Below are positions 1 to 7,268 of a stretch of DNA of 29,544 bases, piece by piece. The DNA comes from a virus. Below the pieces are notes generated by a model that did no database searches, was not told the DNA's origin, and was given only the letters and a program-made list of their open reading frames with translations. The stretch is from IMG/VR virus record IMGVR_UViG_3300020214_002530, positions 1 through 29,544 of that record; one strand, given 5' to 3'. How positions within the stretch are numbered: the first letter of the stretch is position 1; every line of letters begins with the position of its first letter. A program made the translations under genes and the position numbers.

Positions 1-248
1 AAAATATTTGGATCTAATTCTTGGTTTCCATTTATCGTTACTGCATCATAATACATTTGAGCTATGAAATTTACTGATTCATTTGTCAAAGGAACTGAAG
101 ACTCTTTGACAATTTCAGACAGAGAAAAGAAGATGTCCTGATAAATTTCTGAACATACTTGTGATGTTAACTTTTCTCCTTTTCTTCTTGCAAGTCTTTC
201 TGATAAAAGCTTAGAAATTGACTCATTAAGAGCTTCACCTTGCATCAT
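1..248 (-). CDS. Hypothetical protein, N-terminal part only (runs off left edge)
   Basis: About 82 codons are visible, starting at an ATGATG pair (248-243) and open to the left edge. The visible protein is polar and probably helical, with a basic LARRKGEK patch near residue 20; I recognise no family. The first ATG overlaps the TGA of the upstream glycosyltransferase gene as ATGA. An AGAGGA Shine-Dalgarno-like sequence lies about 8 bases upstream of it, inside that gene's tail, which supports this start and translational coupling. It is the fourth gene of the minus-strand sugar operon. Its role cannot be inferred from sequence. That it is a real gene is supported by the open frame, the ribosome binding site and the coupling. 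Confidence 0.7.
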   Translation of the reverse strand, partial: MMQGEALNESISKLLSERLARRKGEKLTSQVCSEIYQDIFFSLSEIVKESSVPLTNESVNFIAQMYYDAVTINGNQELDPNI

Positions 249-979
249 TTTACATATCCTCTATTTCTTAAAAAGACAGCTTCGTCTCTTTGAAATATAG
301 CATCATTTGTCTGGTATGTTTCAGGTACATCATTAATTGTATAGTGATACATTACTCTAGGTAAGAATATTCTTTTCTTTGAGTTGTGCAAAGCAGGTAG
401 ATATACAGCTTGATCACCCGCTCGGCGAATGTAATTTCCATCTTCTCCACGATAGTTTTCATCTTTTACATCATTTAAAAGTTTTTTTCTAAAAGTTTTT
501 AGATGACTTGAGACCCACGGATGTTTATATGGATTTGCATCCTGAGACATAGGACCGCTTATGTTTTTATCACTGAATCCCCATCTATGCGTTGTCCATA
601 AAATGTCGCATCCTGTTTGCTGATATGCTGAGTCTATGATCGCTAAAGAGTCTGTGTCTGTAAGCCAATCATCCGCATCTATTCTACAGACGATATCATT
701 TTCGTTACAAAATGAAAGTCCATGTAGAACATTTGCAACTTCCCATTTCTTTTCCACATTCCATACATTGATAATGTTATCAGAATATTTTTTATTTAAC
801 AGTAACTTAAATTCATTACAAATTTTCTCTGATTTTTCTCGATGATCTTGAGATGAAACATCATCAATTAATATTAACTTCCAATGATTATAAGATTGAC
901 CACATAAAGAGTGAAGCATCATTGGTAATGTATTAGATGCATTGTACATTGGAGCTATAAAAACAAACTGATTATTCAT
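245..979 (-). CDS. Family 2 glycosyltransferase (GT-A fold)
   Basis: A 244-residue protein that should transfer a sugar from a nucleotide-sugar donor to an unknown acceptor in the cytoplasm. The N-terminus (FVFIAPMYNASNTLPMMLHS) is the classic GT2 opening strand and helix. LILIDDVSSQD (about 35-45) matches the nucleotide-binding DD region, and DADD at residues 101-104 is the metal-binding DxD motif. Length is normal for a single GT-A catalytic domain with no membrane anchor. Its ATG (979-977) overlaps the TGA of the nucleotidyltransferase gene, so it is translationally coupled, and its own stop overlaps the next gene. With that enzyme beside it, the operon probably makes and transfers a sugar. 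Donor and acceptor (virion protein, host surface or DNA) are not predictable. Confidence 0.88.
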   Translation of the reverse strand: MNNQFVFIAPMYNASNTLPMMLHSLCGQSYNHWKLILIDDVSSQDHREKSEKICNEFKLLLNKKYSDNIINVWNVEKKWEVANVLHGLSFCNENDIVCRIDADDWLTDTDSLAIIDSAYQQTGCDILWTTHRWGFSDKNISGPMSQDANPYKHPWVSSHLKTFRKKLLNDVKDENYRGEDGNYIRRAGDQAVYLPALHNSKKRIFLPRVMYHYTINDVPETYQTNDAIFQRDEAVFLRNRGYVK

Positions 980-1689
980 CTCATCATCTCATTTGCTTTT
1001 CTATACGATTCATGAGTACCTGCATCAACCCATCCTGTTTCAACATTAGTAAAAGTTCCAATTTTATTCTTTACCATAAAAGAGTTAATATTACTCACTT
1101 CATATTCTCCTCTTGATGATGGCTTAAGATTTTTAATAACATTAAAAACATTTGATGTGTAACAGTACACTCCTACTATTGCATCGTTACAAGAGGGTTT
1201 TTTTGGTTTTTCAACAACATCAACTATTTTTCCATTTTGATAAACTGGAATTCCAAATCTTTCTGGATCTTCGACTTTTTTTGTAAATAAAGCATAATCA
1301 TCATTTGATGATTCAAACTTTTTTATTGAATTGACTATTTTTGTATTAGTTTCAAAAATATTGTCACCTAAAATAGTTACAAATTTTTCTTTACCAACAA
1401 ATCCTTCGCAAAGTTTGATTGCTGCAGCTATGCCATTAGCTATTTCTTGTATACAATAATAAATTGAACACCCATATTCATTACCAGAACCTAGTAAAGT
1501 TGCAAACTGTCCGATGTGTTCTTGTCTGGTTATAATACAAATTTCTTTAACACCAGATTCTACTAAAAGATTTATAGAATGAATTATCATAGGCTTTTCG
1601 CCTACTGGCAATAGACACTTGCTAGTGAATTTAGTCAAAGGTTGCAATCTACTGCTAATTCCTCCTGTTAAAATGATTCCTTTCATCAT
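976..1689 (-). CDS. Sugar-1-phosphate nucleotidyltransferase (RmlA-like NTP transferase)
   Basis: A 237-residue member of the nucleotidyl transferase family (RmlA/GalU/RfbF type), which joins a sugar-1-phosphate to an NTP to give an NDP-sugar. The signature GIILTGGISSRLQPLT (4-19) followed by KCLLPVGEKPMI (24-35) is the nucleotide-binding loop and its lysine. LGDNIF (107-112) is the metal-binding segment, and VVEKPKKP near residue 160 is the usual sugar-binding EKP motif. At 237 residues it is shorter than RmlA (about 290), so it probably lacks the C-terminal extension of that subfamily; the exact sugar and base are unknown. The start is an ATGATG whose first ATG overlaps the stop of the gene before it, and the stop overlaps the next start. 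It likely feeds the neighbouring glycosyltransferases. Confidence 0.88.
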   Translation of the reverse strand: MMKGIILTGGISSRLQPLTKFTSKCLLPVGEKPMIIHSINLLVESGVKEICIITRQEHIGQFATLLGSGNEYGCSIYYCIQEIANGIAAAIKLCEGFVGKEKFVTILGDNIFETNTKIVNSIKKFESSNDDYALFTKKVEDPERFGIPVYQNGKIVDVVEKPKKPSCNDAIVGVYCYTSNVFNVIKNLKPSSRGEYEVSNINSFMVKNKIGTFTNVETGWVDAGTHESYRKANEMMR

Positions 1690-3614
1690 TGATCTTTTAA
1701 CATTATTTTTGGTTGCGTTTTTTCTACAGTTAAGTGAGGAGTTGTTGTCTTACCATCCCATTTTTGGTGCCAAATCCATCCTCCTAATTTTTCTTTGAAT
1801 TCTTTTGCTCTTTTTTCAATCATTTCATCTGTAACTTTTGACCAAGGATGATCAAACATCATGTTTGAAGCTGCAGTGTCTTCATATTTTTTACCAGATA
1901 AAGATTCCCAGTGCTTTGTCCAATAGTCCTTATAAAGTTTAATCTTTCTCTCAAGATTAAACCAGCTATAATGAAATACTCCTGGTAAGTTGTTTATAAC
2001 GTTATTAAACCAAATGTTATAATCTTTTAGTGCCTGTTGGTTTCCAACAAGAGCAGATCTTCTTACTTGATCTGCTTCTGAAGTATAGAAAGTCACGTGA
2101 GGAATTCTAGATCCAGTCTGAGAATCAATCATGTCACATCCGTCTGTACCTTCAGCTGCGTATAAATCTCCATTAGAGTCATGCCTTCTAAGATCAGAAG
2201 GAATACCATGAGTGATGTTTTTCTTATTTCTGCTTAGTCTCCACTTCCAAGGCATTATATCTAAACGCACTTTTTCCGGACCGCCCCAATACTCTATAAC
2301 TGGTAATGATATCAAATCAACGTTGGGAGGAAATTTAGAACATAAATCAATTATTTTTTTCGAATCAAATTCATGAACAATTTCATCTGAATCCATCTGC
2401 CAGCAGAATGTCGACTTGCACATTGATCTTGCTTCTGCTTTTTGCATTCCATCAAATACTGCAAATCTTAGATGATTCCAATCTCTATGAACTTGTTTGA
2501 TGACTATATTGCTATTTTTTTCCGATAAATCTTTTAACTTTTCCCAAGTTCCGTCTGTTGATCCACCGTCGACAACGCATACTTCTTCACAAAATTGAAG
2601 CATAGATTCAATACATTCTACGAACGGATAATCTTGTTTGACACAATTGTATACTGTAGTGTATCCGCTTATAGATGGCTTATAATCCATCATTTTTTTT
2701 ATTCCATTCCAAAAAACTGTTGGTGCTGTAAAAAGATACTCTTCAATTTCTTTTAAGTTTTCAGTATTAAACCATTCTTCATCTTTATGCTGTACATTAT
2801 CATTAAGATGAAGCTTACATCCTAACAATTTTGCTTCTATAACCATTCGAGGACATGTATCTTTACCATCAGGAAGGTAAACAAATCCTTCTGCTTTTGA
2901 AAACTTTTCTAACATTACATCATATGAAACATTCCAAACAACTTCATGCTCTTTATGATTTTCTTCGCACCAAAGTTTTGCGTTTTTTGCTCCTTTTACC
3001 CAAGAATCAGAACCAAGAACTATCCATGACTTTCTGGATAAAGAGTCAGACCTATCTCTAAGAAGCTTGATCATTCCTAGAGTATTCTTTGAAAAGACGC
3101 TAGATAAAACTATGTTGTTTTTTTCTAATAAAAATGGGAATAAATTTAGGTACCACTCTTTTTGAGCTTCTGACATCCACCAAAGACCTCGAGAACCATA
3201 ATAGAAAGCTGATATTAATTTTCCATTCAATTGTTCTTGGCAGTCGCAATCTTTTCCTGATGCAGATTTATGTTTTTCTGGAGATCTATAACGACAGTAC
3301 TTATAGTCGTATTCTAGAATGCTGTACTTTAGATTTCCTATGATTGTAGGAATTAATTCTGGATCTAGTTGGGAAAAATTCCCAAAGATCCAGAACTTAT
3401 CTACTCCTTGTTTCAAAAGATCAACGTCAACATCTTTAGATAAGATCTTTGTGTAAGGAAGCGGGCATTCATCAATTAATGCTTCTGTAGTTAGTTCAGC
3501 TCCCCCCACATAATGTTCTGCAAATAGATCTGCTACAAAAACTATCTTAGCATCACTAGGGATAGAAGTTTTCTGTTTTTTTGTACTAAAAATACTTTCA
3601 CTAAAGTTAGTCAA
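1686..3614 (-). CDS. Two-domain glycosyltransferase (GT-B-like plus GT2)
   Basis: A protein of about 642 residues with two sugar-transferase-like halves. Residues about 20-300 look like a GT-B (GT4-like) domain: AKIVFVADLF with a GGAE loop, then WIVLGSDSWVKG and a late donor-site-like stretch (KAEGFVYLP, RMVIEAKLLGC). From about 314 a GT2 domain follows, with VVDGGSTDGT (347-356) and metal-binding DSDE (408-411). Three cysteines (about 107, 123, 125) lie in an insert in the first half and could bind metal. I place the start at TTG 3614, because GAGGG (3624-3620) sits five bases upstream; a TTG at 3626 would overlap that site. It is the first gene of the minus-strand operon and overlaps the next by four bases. 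It could add two successive sugars; substrates are unknown. Confidence 0.82.
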   Translation of the reverse strand: MTNFSESIFSTKKQKTSIPSDAKIVFVADLFAEHYVGGAELTTEALIDECPLPYTKILSKDVDVDLLKQGVDKFWIFGNFSQLDPELIPTIIGNLKYSILEYDYKYCRYRSPEKHKSASGKDCDCQEQLNGKLISAFYYGSRGLWWMSEAQKEWYLNLFPFLLEKNNIVLSSVFSKNTLGMIKLLRDRSDSLSRKSWIVLGSDSWVKGAKNAKLWCEENHKEHEVVWNVSYDVMLEKFSKAEGFVYLPDGKDTCPRMVIEAKLLGCKLHLNDNVQHKDEEWFNTENLKEIEEYLFTAPTVFWNGIKKMMDYKPSISGYTTVYNCVKQDYPFVECIESMLQFCEEVCVVDGGSTDGTWEKLKDLSEKNSNIVIKQVHRDWNHLRFAVFDGMQKAEARSMCKSTFCWQMDSDEIVHEFDSKKIIDLCSKFPPNVDLISLPVIEYWGGPEKVRLDIMPWKWRLSRNKKNITHGIPSDLRRHDSNGDLYAAEGTDGCDMIDSQTGSRIPHVTFYTSEADQVRRSALVGNQQALKDYNIWFNNVINNLPGVFHYSWFNLERKIKLYKDYWTKHWESLSGKKYEDTAASNMMFDHPWSKVTDEMIEKRAKEFKEKLGGWIWHQKWDGKTTTPHLTVEKTQPKIMLKDQ

Positions 3615-3619
3615 TTTTT

Positions 3620-3624
3620 CCCTC
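3620..3624 (-). promoter_or_regulatory. Shine-Dalgarno GAGGG selecting a TTG start
   Basis: On the minus strand GAGGG is followed by five A residues and then TTG (3614-3612). No in-frame ATG lies near the expected N-terminus of the GT-B domain. This site therefore decides a rare TTG start for the first gene of the glycosyltransferase operon. Confidence 0.6.
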
Positions 3625-3626
3625 AA

Positions 3627-3741
3627 ATCTATTGTTAAAGAATATTTAAATAAGATCTAATTCTACTATAGATCCAGATTAAGAATTATCTTAGTTATAG
3701 ATCTATTGTCTTTATAGATTATTTATAATAGCTAAATAAGC
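3627..3741. promoter_or_regulatory. Divergent intergenic promoter region
   Basis: This is the only head-to-head gap between the minus-strand sugar operon and the long plus-strand series, so promoters for both directions should lie here. It holds a TATAAT (3724-3729) upstream of the plus-strand gene and three TATAGAT[C/T] copies (3667, 3696, 3713). The 9-mer ATCTATTGT is repeated directly (3627-3635 and 3701-3709), and TAAATAAG occurs at 3647 and 3733. No convincing -35 box pairs with the TATAAT. Which elements act as promoters is inference. Confidence 0.45.
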
Positions 3742-3745
3742 GAGG
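3742..3745 (+). promoter_or_regulatory. Shine-Dalgarno GAGG deciding the start at 3752
   Basis: GAGG lies six bases before ATG 3752. An in-frame TTG at 3746 abuts the site directly and is too close to be used, so ATG 3752 is preferred. Confidence 0.6.
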
Positions 3746-3751
3746 TTGTAT

Positions 3752-4372
3752 ATGCCCAGAAAGCAAAATGATGAAAAAAATATTTCTGTAGCAAAAAAAG
3801 CTGGGCGCCCACGCAAAAATTTAAAGACAATTGCTTCTGAAAAAGAATTTCAAGAAAATTCAAAAAATGTTATTGAGAACATTGAAAGCGGATATCGGCA
3901 CATCATTGAAATGCAAGACAAAATCTTGTCTGCTCCTGCTATGAATGGTGGATTTACAACCTTAATGTGCAAAGTTGAAAACATAGAAAAATCTCAAAGT
4001 CAATTGGTTCAAAAAGTTGATCAAATTCATGGAGTTTTGTATGAACCTGATACTGGGCTTTATGCAAGATTAAAAAAAGTTGAGAATGATTGCGCTCCTA
4101 GTGAGTCGATAGATGATCTAGAAAAAGACGTTCAAGAAATTAAAATTTGGAAAAATTCAGAAGAAAAACAGTCTGAAAAAGAAGAAGTTAAAGAAGTAGA
4201 AAAAGAAAAGATTTTATCAGAACATGAAATTACCTTGAAAGAAATTCAAAGAAGCATTAGCAAGTATAATGCTGCAATGAAATGGATTGCAGTGTCTTTA
4301 GGCGGCGGTACTATAAGCATGTTGATTAAACTCATTTATGAATATGTTACTGGACATGTAAAGATTGTTTGA
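3752..4372 (+). CDS. Coiled-coil protein with C-terminal membrane helix and AT-hook-like N-terminus
   Basis: A 206-residue protein of unknown function. The N-terminus is basic with an AT-hook-like core, GRPRK, at residues 18-22. Residues about 30-170 are highly charged and probably helical or coiled-coil, including a run of Glu and Lys (137-155). A single hydrophobic segment (about 176-198, MKWIAVSLGGGTISMLIKLI) could span the membrane and leaves a short tail. That order (cytoplasmic coil, then C-terminal membrane helix) recalls XhlA-type phage membrane proteins, but no specific match is seen. ATG 3752 is chosen because of the GAGG six bases upstream. It is the first plus-strand gene after the divergent promoter. 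Possible roles are a lysis accessory, a superinfection factor or a DNA-membrane tether; all are speculative. Confidence 0.7.
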   Translation: MPRKQNDEKNISVAKKAGRPRKNLKTIASEKEFQENSKNVIENIESGYRHIIEMQDKILSAPAMNGGFTTLMCKVENIEKSQSQLVQKVDQIHGVLYEPDTGLYARLKKVENDCAPSESIDDLEKDVQEIKIWKNSEEKQSEKEEVKEVEKEKILSEHEITLKEIQRSISKYNAAMKWIAVSLGGGTISMLIKLIYEYVTGHVKIV

Positions 4373-4404
4373 ACATTGTGATCTAAAAAATTCATAATAA
4401 GTTC

Positions 4405-5604
4405 ATGTCTGTTTTTCTAAACGAAGAAGTGTCTTCAAAAGTATCTTACGTTTTAAGAAAACTAAAAAACGTTATTAATAATTCAACGTTATCACTTTCT
4501 TTAAACAAAGAAAAAGTTTCTTTAAAAACAGATATTCAAGCTTGTATAAATCAAAAATTTTCTGACTCTTTAGAGGATTCTATTAAAAAAGTGATAGTTG
4601 ACCATGCATACAGAGCAGAACAATTATCACCTGGATCGTTTAAACAAACGATATTATTTTCTAATGATTTGATCGATCAAATTAATGATGAGTCTAAAGT
4701 AGATATATCTTTTCATCCAAAAATAGATGATTTAAAAGATTTAATCAATCTGTTTTCAACAGATGAAATGGTGTCTAGACTTTGTTTTGAATCGATATGT
4801 TTATCTGGATTTGGTGGAAAAATTTCTATAGAAAAAAGCCTTAACTCAGAGACGTCGATAGAATTAATCGACGGATATACATTTAAACATGATAATCTAG
4901 GGCTTCAACCATTAAAAATAAAAAAACCAAGAATACTTTGCATAGATGGATATATTGAATCTGTGTCTGAGGCAAATCTTCTTTTTGAAGGAGCAGCACA
5001 ATTAAAACATCCTCTAATACTCATTTCTAGAGGGATGAGTCCGGAGGTATTACAAACTATAAAAGTTAACAAGGATAGAAAAACTATGTTTATTTATCCC
5101 GTTAAAATTCCTTTTGATTTGCAAGGAATTAACACTATAACTGACATTTGTGTTGTATCTAACTGTACGCCAGTTTCTTGCAATTTAGGTCAACTTATAT
5201 CTTCTATAAAAATTGAAGATTCTATAGAAGTTGATGAAGTTTTCATTACAGGTAATTCTTTGATAATCAAGAATTCAAAAACAAGAAGTAATGTAAATTC
5301 TCACGTAAAATACTTGATGGAAAAAACAAATTCTTGTAATTCTGATATTGAAGAGCTGCTATCAACTAGAATAAAATCATTATCAAATAATTGTGTTGTT
5401 ATAAGATTACCTAATGATTCAAAATATATACCTACTTCGCAATCGATAGATTATATTCTTAGATCAGTAAAATCTATGTTAGATTATGGGATCTACTTTG
5501 ATGATATTAAAAATATTAATCTTTACGGAAGTTATAAATTTTCTAAAGACATGTCAAAAAAGTTGTATTCAATCATAAAGAATGTGTATGCTTACGTAGA
5601 ATAA
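4405..5604 (+). CDS. Divergent GroEL-like chaperonin with degenerate ATPase motifs
   Basis: A 399-residue protein that aligns by eye along much of GroEL (about 545 residues). FLNEEVSSKVSYVLRKLKN (4-22) matches the GroEL N-terminal helix. STDEMVSRLC through GGKISIEKS (118-145) matches the intermediate domain leading into GVITVEDG. ELIDGYTF (153-160) matches the DVVEGMQFDRGY region. Residues about 165-262 (ILCIDGYIESVSEANLLFEG, then HPLILISRGMSPEVLQTIKV) fit the apical domain, and DEVFITGNSLIIKN onward fits RVVINKDTTTII. The GDGTTT nucleotide loop is LSPGSF (74-79), and catalytic Asp398 of GroEL appears as Tyr350 in SIDYILRSVKSMLDYG. The C-terminal equatorial part is about 100 residues short. 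It is probably a chaperonin-derived protein without normal ATP-driven cycling. Homology is inferred by pattern matching, not by a search. Confidence 0.75.
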   Translation: MSVFLNEEVSSKVSYVLRKLKNVINNSTLSLSLNKEKVSLKTDIQACINQKFSDSLEDSIKKVIVDHAYRAEQLSPGSFKQTILFSNDLIDQINDESKVDISFHPKIDDLKDLINLFSTDEMVSRLCFESICLSGFGGKISIEKSLNSETSIELIDGYTFKHDNLGLQPLKIKKPRILCIDGYIESVSEANLLFEGAAQLKHPLILISRGMSPEVLQTIKVNKDRKTMFIYPVKIPFDLQGINTITDICVVSNCTPVSCNLGQLISSIKIEDSIEVDEVFITGNSLIIKNSKTRSNVNSHVKYLMEKTNSCNSDIEELLSTRIKSLSNNCVVIRLPNDSKYIPTSQSIDYILRSVKSMLDYGIYFDDIKNINLYGSYKFSKDMSKKLYSIIKNVYAYVE

Positions 5605-5661
5605 AGATTTTTCATAATGATATTTTGTTTACTTTTTTTCAATAATGCATAACATATAAAC

Positions 5662-5922
5662 ATGTCGAACTTAAATTTAGATAAAACTTCTTGGGAACTA
5701 GTCGAAGTACTAAAAGACACAGCTAAGAAAAATCTTTTGAATGCTGTGAAAAATAACCAACTTAAAGTTGATGAAGAAGTTTTGCCAAAGCTTTTTTCTC
5801 TAATAGATTCTTCTATGTCAGAAGGGTATAATAAGAGTTATAAAACATTTTCAAACAAATTTTTAAAAGTAAGTAAAGATTTAGCTACAACAGAAAAAGA
5901 TTCTTTAAAAAAAAGAAAGTGA
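5662..5922 (+). CDS. Small hypothetical protein
   Basis: An 86-residue, lysine-rich, mostly helical protein with a basic C-terminal tail (SLKKRK). No family is recognised. It has no Shine-Dalgarno sequence; the ATG is preceded by an A/T-rich leader (CATATAAAC), a pattern shared by several genes here. It sits between the chaperonin-like gene and the zinc-ribbon gene in the same orientation. Coding is supported by its place in a tightly packed same-strand series and by amino-acid composition like its neighbours. It could be a small accessory or virion protein. Confidence 0.6.
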   Translation: MSNLNLDKTSWELVEVLKDTAKKNLLNAVKNNQLKVDEEVLPKLFSLIDSSMSEGYNKSYKTFSNKFLKVSKDLATTEKDSLKKRK

Positions 5923-5938
5923 ATTTCTTTAAAAGAAT

Positions 5939-6415
5939 ATGGCTATCTTTGGTCAAAAACATTTAGTAAAATGTAGATGCGTTTTACCTCAATTTAAAAA
6001 TTCTTCAGACCCAGAAAAAAAGCAACACAGATTTACTGTGTTTTCTGAAGTTAATGATGACGTAGTTAAGCAAAAATTTGCGCAATGTAATAACTGCGGA
6101 TTAATTCATAAAATTACAGATGTGTGTACTTCTGAAATAATGCCTGGAAAAGAAGCAATGTCATCAATTCTAACAATTGATGACATTAAACCAGGTCTTC
6201 ACCCTTCTTTGGTTTCAATCCTCGAAAGATATCAATGCGACTTACCAACTTGGGAACAAGCAAAATTTATTTTTGAAAATAAACGTTGGGGTGAAATATT
6301 AATTTTGACTAGTGACCTCGAAGAAGATACAAAAGTAATTAAATATCTTAGGATATTAGGAGAAACTTTATTTAAAGTTGATTCACATTCTAGAAAAGAA
6401 ATAATAGGTAACTAA
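5939..6415 (+). CDS. Hypothetical protein with a four-cysteine zinc-binding site
   Basis: A 158-residue protein. Two cysteine pairs, CRC (12, 14) and CNNC (50, 53), are spaced so that one zinc ion could be bound in a zinc-ribbon-like N-terminal domain of about 60 residues. The rest (SILTIDDIKPGLHPSLVSILERY onward) is mixed helix and strand, with a conserved-looking LPTWEQAKFIFENKRWGEILIL segment. No enzyme motif is visible. It begins 16 bases after the previous stop and ends one base before the next ATG, so it is in a compact operon leading to ClpP. It may be a regulator or adaptor, but no function can be assigned. Confidence 0.7.
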   Translation: MAIFGQKHLVKCRCVLPQFKNSSDPEKKQHRFTVFSEVNDDVVKQKFAQCNNCGLIHKITDVCTSEIMPGKEAMSSILTIDDIKPGLHPSLVSILERYQCDLPTWEQAKFIFENKRWGEILILTSDLEEDTKVIKYLRILGETLFKVDSHSRKEIIGN

Positions 6416-6416
6416 C

Positions 6417-6656
6417 ATGCATTACGGGCAATTGTCTTCAGAAAAATTAGCAAAAGAAAATGAAGATTGTCGAAAAATTGTAAAAGAAATCCTAAATGTA
6501 GGATTGACACAACGTCAACATATGTTTCTTATTTATTTACTTTCTTTAGAGTTAGAAAACATTGAATACGTACAAGCATTAGCTGATGTTATAAAAGAAA
6601 TTTCCGGAGATCAAATCTTCATTTCAAAGAGAGAAGAAAATGGGACGATCAGTTGA
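6417..6656 (+). CDS. Small hypothetical helical protein upstream of ClpP
   Basis: A 79-residue, probably all-helical acidic protein (ENEDCRKIVKEILNVG, then LIYLLSLELENIEYVQALADVIKEI). No family is recognised. The ATG follows the preceding stop by one base, with no Shine-Dalgarno. Its last 17 bases overlap the start of the ClpP-like gene, so the two are likely translationally coupled and could act together, for example as a small partner of the protease. That partnership is inferred from gene order only. Confidence 0.65.
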   Translation: MHYGQLSSEKLAKENEDCRKIVKEILNVGLTQRQHMFLIYLLSLELENIEYVQALADVIKEISGDQIFISKREENGTIS

Positions 6657-7245
6657 ACCTCAAAACTTGCACGGTGCTCCTTCTAGAAAAACAAATTCAG
6701 ATGATCCTAGTTCAGCGATATTAATGTCGCCTAGTGAAGATTCAAGAATCGTTGTTCTTTACGGAGGGGTTAGCGAGCAATCAATCGCAGCAACGATAGT
6801 TCAACTCTTGTATTTGGCAAACCAAAATCACAAACCAATTCATCTTGTTGTTTCCACTTATGGTGGATCAGTAGATGAGATGTTTTCTTTGTATGATACG
6901 ATTAAGTTTTTACCATGTCCAGTTCATACAATTGCTTTAGGGAAAGTTATGTCAGCTGGAGTTTTGCTTTTAGCTTCTGGTGTTAAAGGTAAAAGAATGA
7001 TTGGTTCATCCGCACGTTTAATGATGCATCCAATTTCAGGCGGATTTTACGGAAATGTTTTTGAGTCAGTTAACGAAACGAATGAGCATAAAAGACTTCA
7101 TCATTTGATGACAACAGCGTTGCAAGATGAGACAAAAATGTCTGTCGAACAAATTGAATCAATTATGAAATCAGGCCATGACTACTATCTTACTCCTGAA
7201 GATGCAATAAAGTTAGGAATCGTAGATAAAATCATTGGAAAATGA
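6640..7245 (+). CDS. clpP: ClpP-like serine protease
   Basis: A 201-residue ClpP-family (S14) protease; ClpP forms a cytoplasmic barrel that degrades proteins or processes virion proteins. IVVLYGGVSEQSIAATIVQLLYL and IHLVVSTYGGSVDEMFSLYD (67-86) are the ClpP core strands. GKVMSAGVLLLASG carries the nucleophile Ser105, and MMHPISGG the catalytic His130. In E. coli ClpP the acid is Asp171; the aligned stretch here (IESIMKSGHDYYLTPEDA) has Lys or Ser at that point, with Asp181 nearby, so the third residue is shifted or lost. A leader of about 26 residues precedes the core. The gene overlaps the previous one by 17 bases. No ClpX or ClpA partner is seen in the window. It might alternatively be a prohead protease. 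Confidence 0.9.
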   Translation: MGRSVEPQNLHGAPSRKTNSDDPSSAILMSPSEDSRIVVLYGGVSEQSIAATIVQLLYLANQNHKPIHLVVSTYGGSVDEMFSLYDTIKFLPCPVHTIALGKVMSAGVLLLASGVKGKRMIGSSARLMMHPISGGFYGNVFESVNETNEHKRLHHLMTTALQDETKMSVEQIESIMKSGHDYYLTPEDAIKLGIVDKIIGK

Positions 7246-7268
7246 TTGTGTAATGTATACAAGTTTGG

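Noticed and set aside
636-845. Plus-strand frame opposite the GT2 gene
   Set aside because: It lies wholly antisense to a convincing glycosyltransferase, has no ribosome site and has no recognisable domain.
2855-3343. Two plus-strand frames (2855-3061, 3134-3343) opposite the two-domain glycosyltransferase
   Set aside because: Antisense shadows of a well-supported coding frame with no ribosome site.
4667-4682. Perfect palindrome ATTTGATCGATCAAAT in the chaperonin-like gene
   Set aside because: It is within coding sequence (DLIDQI) and only one copy was noticed; nothing shows it is a binding site.
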